Below, in pieces: positions 7,887-10,551 of a DNA stretch of 10,551 bases (the stretch's first letter is position 1; every line of letters starts with the position of its first letter). The stretch spans positions 1 to 10,551 of the forward strand of contig CAJVZA010000066.1 in NCBI GenBank assembly GCA_913009315.1, in the 5' to 3' direction. The position numbers and the translations under genes are program-made. Under the pieces are notes generated by a model, which worked only from the letters and a program-made list of their open reading frames with translations, had not been told where the DNA came from and ran no database searches. Source of the stretch: an uncultured Hippea sp. (lineage in GTDB: Bacteria; Campylobacterota_A; Desulfurellia; JAADFJ01).

Positions 7887-8264
7887 ATGTCCGCAGATCA
7901 AATTATAGTTACTTTACTTGGAATAGCTCTTTCGTTTCTTGTAGGCTGGTATTTTTGGTTTTCCGAGAAAAAAGCCGTTAAAATAAAAGCCGCCGATTCC
8001 GGTGTTCAGGAAGCGTTTATCAAAGTAAAAGGCGGTTATTCTCCGAATCTGTTAGTTTTTGAGGCGGGAAAACCGATAAAACTTACCTTTTACCGTGAAG
8101 AAACAGCGGCCTGTTCCGAGGAGGTAATCTTTTCCGATTTCAATAAAAAAGCAACACTGACTCCGTTTAAAAACGTTACAGTTGAGTTAAACATAGATAA
8201 ACCGGGCGAGTATAACTTTCAGTGCGAAATGGGAATGCTTAGAGGAAAGTTGATCGTAGAGTAA
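7887..8264 (+). CDS. Membrane-anchored cupredoxin-domain protein
   Basis: A 125-residue protein with one N-terminal transmembrane segment (about 6-25, ending in WYFWF before Lys residues) followed by a single cupredoxin-like beta-sandwich (PF13473-type). Potential copper ligands are Cys76 (in AACSEEV), Cys113, Met115 and Met117 (in CEMGM). The pattern YSPNLLVFEAGKPIKLTFYR followed by PGEYNFQCEMGM is typical of small cupredoxins encoded next to copper ATPases. The domain probably faces the periplasm or outer membrane face. It follows copA by 50 nt with its own strong ribosome site. A role in accepting, buffering or trafficking exported copper is inferred from context; electron transfer is an alternative. 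No His ligand is obvious in the usual spacing, which suggests a Cys/Met-rich site. I see no clear terminator after it. Confidence 0.88.
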   Translation: MSADQIIVTLLGIALSFLVGWYFWFSEKKAVKIKAADSGVQEAFIKVKGGYSPNLLVFEAGKPIKLTFYREETAACSEEVIFSDFNKKATLTPFKNVTVELNIDKPGEYNFQCEMGMLRGKLIVE

Positions 8265-8290
8265 TTGGCACATTCGGGATCTGCCATTAC

Positions 8291-8320
8291 GAGACCGCTG
8301 CACAATAAACAGATTCGCAG
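8291..8320 (+). repeat. 30-bp dispersed repeat, copy 2
   Basis: It starts GAGACCGCTGCACAATAAAC and matches copy 3 (10427-10456) at 27 of 30 positions and copy 1 (93-122, reversed) at 26 of 30. All differences are transitions. In the minus-strand coding frame about half are silent. Confidence 0.8.
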
Positions 8321-8322
8321 GT

Positions 8323-8369
8323 TTTCTATAATCATAAGCGATTGATGAAACCGCTTATGATTATAGAAA
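8323..8369. repeat. Perfect 18-bp inverted repeat with 11-nt loop
   Basis: The left arm TTTCTATAATCATAAGCG (8323-8340) is the exact reverse complement of the right arm at 8352-8369, around the loop ATTGATGAAAC. It sits inside the IS3-type transposase tail, where the arm nearer 8369 encodes FYNHK. The other arm replaces the sequence expected after HQSL. No T-run follows on either strand, so it is not a standard terminator. Confidence 0.85.
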
Positions 8370-8398
8370 TTGATACAATCTTCTACATCATCTTTTAA

Positions 8399-8603
8399 CT
8401 TTCCTGTCAAAGCGTATTCAGCGCTTTTCCGGAGTTTCTCTACTGCTGATATTATCGATTCGGTTGCCCTGCCTTTGCCGTATGAATTTTCGGGGATTAT
8501 ATTCAGATAATGCTACGTTTAGCGCATAAGGTGAATTATATGATTTGCTTTTATCAACAAAAGACGCATAATTCTGTTCAATGATTACTAACTTGTTTTT
8601 ATT
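8399..8603 (-). pseudogene. Unrecognised frameshifted coding relic
   Basis: The minus strand is open from 8603 in one frame (NKNKLVIIEQNYASFVDKSK, then SYNSPYALNVALSEYNP). At a CCCC run (8495-8492) the protein-like reading moves to the next frame (ENSYGKGRATESIISAVEKL, then RKSAEYALTGK), which continues without a stop into the IS3-type fragment. Removing one C from the run would join them into roughly 70 residues of plausible charged, helical protein before the transposase part. Upstream of 8603 there is a TAA (8606-8604) and no convincing start. I do not recognise the family. A faint resemblance of ALSEYN to the lytic-transglycosylase AxAYN pattern is too weak to use. Confidence 0.35.
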
Positions 8604-8671
8604 TTACGTCGAAAATTGTTTGAATTTATTTTTGCCCGGATTTGTTGTTTACAGATGACCGCACAAGTCAA

Positions 8672-8700
8672 TTCAAACTAAACGTCTGCAAATGTATAAA
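8672..8700 (+). promoter_or_regulatory. Candidate deaD promoter
   Basis: TATAAA (8695-8700) lies 17 bp after TTCAAA (8672-8677), a moderate sigma-70 match about 30 bp before the start codon. The leader would be short, unlike the long cold-shock leader known for E. coli csdA, so an additional upstream start cannot be excluded. Confidence 0.4.
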
Positions 8701-8721
8701 TAAGTAAATATCAAATAATTT

Positions 8722-8729
8722 AAGGCAGG
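8722..8729 (+). promoter_or_regulatory. Ribosome binding site deciding the deaD start
   Basis: AAGGCAGG precedes the ATG at 8735 by five bases (nine from AAGG). The alternative GTG at 8729 overlaps this site and is therefore unlikely to be the start. Confidence 0.65.
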
Positions 8730-8734
8730 TGTAC

Positions 8735-10309
8735 ATGAATACCGTTGAACAATTTAAACATATGGGACTATCTGAAAACTTAGTCGAAACTTTGGAAAAA
8801 AAGGGGTTCGAGGAGGCAACCCCCATTCAAAAAGAGATTATACCGTTGATTCTTAATGAAAAAAACGGCATAACAGCTCAAGCCCCCACAGGTACAGGCA
8901 AAACATTGGCTTTTGGGCTGCCGCTGATAGATCTTTTGGAAGAAAAGGCAGATCATGTGCAAGTCTTGCTTCTAACTCCGACAAGAGAACTGTCGATTCA
9001 AGTTTCCGGTGAAATCAATGCTTTTAAGGGCAAAAAGAATATAACAGTTTCTCCTATTTACGGCGGACAATCAATAGAACTTCAAAAGAGAAGATTGCGC
9101 GCAGGTATAGATATAGTTGTCGGTACGCCAGGAAGAATAATAGATCATATAAAAAGAAAAACGCTAAAACTTGATAAGATATCATATTTTATTTTGGACG
9201 AAGCGGACGAAATGCTCAATATGGGATTTATAGATGATGTGGAAGAAATACTAAAATCAACTAATGATGATAAAAGAATAATGCTGTTTTCAGCAACAAT
9301 ACCGCAAGAGATAAGAGCAATGGCGAAAAAGTATATTCCTGACTGCAAATTTATCTCCATAAAAACAGAGGAGGCGCTTACAAGTGAAATCTATTTTGAA
9401 GTTGCCGAATCGGATAAATTTGAAGCATTGTGCAGAATAAGGGATGTTGTTTTAGATTTTTACGGACTGATCTTCTGCAAAACAAAAGTGGCTGTTCAGG
9501 AAGTAGCCGACAAACTTATAGAAAGAGGATACTATGCGGACGCCATACATGGTGATTTGTCGCAGGATAAAAGAGAGCGGATTTTATTACGATTCAGAAA
9601 AAAGCAGTTGAATATGCTCATAGCAACGGATGTTGCCGCAAGAGGCATAAACATAGAAGGCCTGACGCATGTCATAAATTATGCACTGCCCCAGGATCCC
9701 AATAGTTATATTCATAGAATAGGAAGGACAGGCAGAGCAAAGAGAGAGGGTATAGCTATTACTTTTGTGACACCTTCTGAATACAGAAAGCTCTCGTTTA
9801 TGCAGCGAATGACAAAGGCAAATATAAAAAAAGAGATGCTGCCGACAATAGAACAAGCAATAGCAATTAAGAAAAGTCAAATAAAAGATAATTTATTATC
9901 TATAGAATTGGCAGAGAAAGATACAGGATATACGCAGTTTGCGGAAGAAATTACGACAAACAATGACCCGCTGGAAATCATCGCAAAATTATTAAAATTA
10001 AAATTTAAAAATGAATTGGACGAAGAAAACTATAGAGAAATTAAAGAAACAAAAAAGGACAGAAATAAAAAAGTAAGGCTGTTCGTAGCCTTAGGGAGAA
10101 AAGACGGATATACAATAAGAAAATTGGTGGAGTTTATACATAAGAAAGTCGGAATGGATTCTCGGGACATACAAGAAGTAAAAATATTGGATAAGTTTTC
10201 GTTTATCACCGTACCGTTTGATGAATCGGCAAATATTCTGCACATATTTAAAAAAGATAGAAACGGTCAAAGATCTATCGTAACAAAAGCAAAAGAAAGG
10301 AAAGGTTAG
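8735..10309 (+). CDS. deaD: DEAD-box ATP-dependent RNA helicase, DeaD/CsdA type
   Basis: Cytoplasmic RNA helicase that uses ATP to remodel structured RNA; relatives act in ribosome assembly, mRNA decay and cold adaptation. The 524-residue protein shows every core motif: Q motif FEEATPIQ near the N-terminus, motif I APTGTGKT (Lys56), Ia PTREL, Ib TPGR, II DEAD (155-158), III SAT (186-188), IV LIFCKTK, V ATDVAARGINI and VI HRIGRTGR (from His327). After a charged linker, the C-terminus has a DbpA/CsdA-like RNA-binding domain (about 448-515) with RLFVALGRKDGYTIRKLVEF and the FSFITVP signature. Length lies between short CshA-type helicases and E. coli CsdA. It appears to be a single-gene unit, flanked by element relics on both sides but itself intact. 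Confidence 0.95.
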   Translation: MNTVEQFKHMGLSENLVETLEKKGFEEATPIQKEIIPLILNEKNGITAQAPTGTGKTLAFGLPLIDLLEEKADHVQVLLLTPTRELSIQVSGEINAFKGKKNITVSPIYGGQSIELQKRRLRAGIDIVVGTPGRIIDHIKRKTLKLDKISYFILDEADEMLNMGFIDDVEEILKSTNDDKRIMLFSATIPQEIRAMAKKYIPDCKFISIKTEEALTSEIYFEVAESDKFEALCRIRDVVLDFYGLIFCKTKVAVQEVADKLIERGYYADAIHGDLSQDKRERILLRFRKKQLNMLIATDVAARGINIEGLTHVINYALPQDPNSYIHRIGRTGRAKREGIAITFVTPSEYRKLSFMQRMTKANIKKEMLPTIEQAIAIKKSQIKDNLLSIELAEKDTGYTQFAEEITTNNDPLEIIAKLLKLKFKNELDEENYREIKETKKDRNKKVRLFVALGRKDGYTIRKLVEFIHKKVGMDSRDIQEVKILDKFSFITVPFDESANILHIFKKDRNGQRSIVTKAKERKG

Positions 10310-10345
10310 ATTGTTTAATATTTTCAGACAGCACAATTTTTTATT

Positions 10346-10415
10346 ACGGAAGCAATATTTTTAAGCTATAGTTGACAGATAAGGCAGATATCATATTTCC
10401 TTGTCCGTATTTTTT
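10346..10415 (+). terminator. Weak candidate terminator after deaD
   Basis: TACGGA (10346-10351) pairs with TCCGTA (10404-10409) and, inside an internal loop, AATAT (10355-10359) pairs with ATATT (10393-10397). A T-run follows at 10410-10415. The stem is interrupted and the loop is long, so this is only a possible terminator. Confidence 0.3.
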
Positions 10416-10422
10416 ATTTCGA

Positions 10423-10551
10423 TCATGAGACCACTGCACAGTAAACAGATTCACAGAAGTCAAAGAAAGGGTGAGATTTAGAAATTAAAATTTGAGGTAC
10501 TAACCGGTTAGTTTGAGAATTTTAATTTCCTGAAGATTGCCCTTTATTTGA
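10423..10551 (-). pseudogene. 3' end of a decayed repeat element (copy 3), running off the right edge
   Basis: Read on the minus strand, a frame open for just over 30 codons ends CESVYCAVVS and TGA (10425-10423). Its last 29 residues align without gaps to those of the left-edge relic, with 12 identities, including N-x-L-V-x-Q at the start and C-E-x-x-Y-C-A-V-V-S at the end. The DNA here can also form a hairpin: a perfect 12-bp pair of arms (10481-10492 and 10518-10529) surrounds the palindrome CTAACCGGTTAG (10500-10511). The element extends beyond the window. Positions 10310-10422, between deaD and this relic, hold only the weak terminator candidate. Confidence 0.45.
10427..10456 (+). repeat. 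30-bp dispersed repeat, copy 3
   Basis: It starts GAGACCACTGCACAGTAAAC. It has the same orientation as copy 2 and the opposite orientation to copy 1. The bases just outside (ATCAT) also resemble those next to the other copies (ATTAT and ATTAC), so the shared block may be about 35 bp. Confidence 0.8.

Larger units (their letters stand above)
8287..8398 (-). pseudogene. IS3-family transposase C-terminal relic joined to repeat element end
   Basis: The minus strand encodes LKDDVEDCINFYNHKRFHQSL (motif FYNHKRFHQSL at 8368-8336), the characteristic end of the integrase core of IS3-family transposases. The expected TPxEVY-like continuation is missing. Instead the frame passes through an 18-bp inverted repeat into the dispersed 30-bp repeat and overruns the cupredoxin gene antisense. 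In another frame the repeat gives KTCESVYCAAVS and a TAA stop (8289-8287), the same ending as the relics at both window edges. A deletion of about eight bases relative to copy 1, next to ATAGAAAACCT, may explain the frame change. It is a dead fragment with no catalytic residues. Confidence 0.6.
8265..8734. other. Intergenic stretch with degenerate mobile-element and unknown coding relics
   Basis: No intact gene lies in these 470 bases. On the minus strand they hold, from right to left, a frameshifted unrecognised reading frame, an IS3-type transposase tail, a perfect 18-bp inverted repeat and copy 2 of the dispersed 30-bp repeat. The last 130 bases supply the promoter and ribosome site of the helicase gene. 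The composition is consistent with an insertion hotspot between the copper genes and deaD. Confidence 0.65.

Noticed and set aside
8399-8603. Unknown relic as a lytic transglycosylase fragment (ALSEYN pattern)
   Set aside because: Only a few residues resemble the AxAYN motif, and the Gly/Pro pattern and flanks do not fit.
8729-8737. GTG at 8729 as the deaD start
   Set aside because: It lies within the ribosome site, and ATG 8735 has appropriate spacing.
10373-10400. TTGACAGATA, identical to the -35 region of the liv promoter
   Set aside because: No acceptable -10 hexamer lies 15-19 bp downstream and no gene follows on that strand.
1-10551. CRISPR array, integrase, toxin-antitoxin or phage module
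   Set aside because: No regularly spaced direct repeats, no recombinase gene and no small paired genes were found; the only repeats are the three dispersed 30-bp blocks and the local inverted repeats.

Overview
The window is A+T-rich bacterial chromosome. A secreted binding protein feeding an ABC importer, a copper P-type ATPase and a membrane-anchored cupredoxin suggest a Gram-negative or other diderm bacterium. A metal-exposed member of the former Deltaproteobacteria would fit, but that is an impression from protein flavour, not a demonstrated placement.

Layout. Positions 1-126 hold the tail of a decayed repeat-type element. Positions 176-4714 (minus strand) carry a complete, tightly packed Liv-type ABC transporter operon, transcribed livK-livH-livM-livG-livF. 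It has a sigma-70-like promoter near 4824-4851, a strong palindromic hairpin between livK and livH, and coupled overlaps between the later genes. Positions 5029-5105 (plus) encode tRNA-Arg with anticodon TCG. Directly downstream, on the same strand and with no visible terminator, come copA (5149-7836; YHS domain, two HMA domains, Cu+-ATPase core) and a small membrane cupredoxin (7887-8264). Positions 8287-8603 are a graveyard on the minus strand: an unrecognised frameshifted reading frame runs into the C-terminal tail of an IS3-type transposase and then into a second copy of the repeat end seen at the left edge. Positions 8735-10309 (plus) encode a DEAD-box RNA helicase of the DeaD/CsdA type with a DbpA-like RNA-binding C-terminus. 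A third copy of the repeat end begins at 10423 and runs off the right edge.

How the genes work together. The Liv operon is a self-contained high-affinity importer: binding protein, two permeases and two ATPases. CopA and the cupredoxin form a plausible copper-export and copper-handling pair. The helicase is an independent housekeeping or cold-response gene.

Novelty. I see no clearly new multi-gene system. The points most worth a second look are the three diverged copies of the same element end, two of which bracket the window in opposite orientations; the non-standard start signals of livG and livF, each inside an 8-nt stop/start overlap; the livK-livH hairpin; and the frameshifted relic with a perfect 18-bp inverted repeat.
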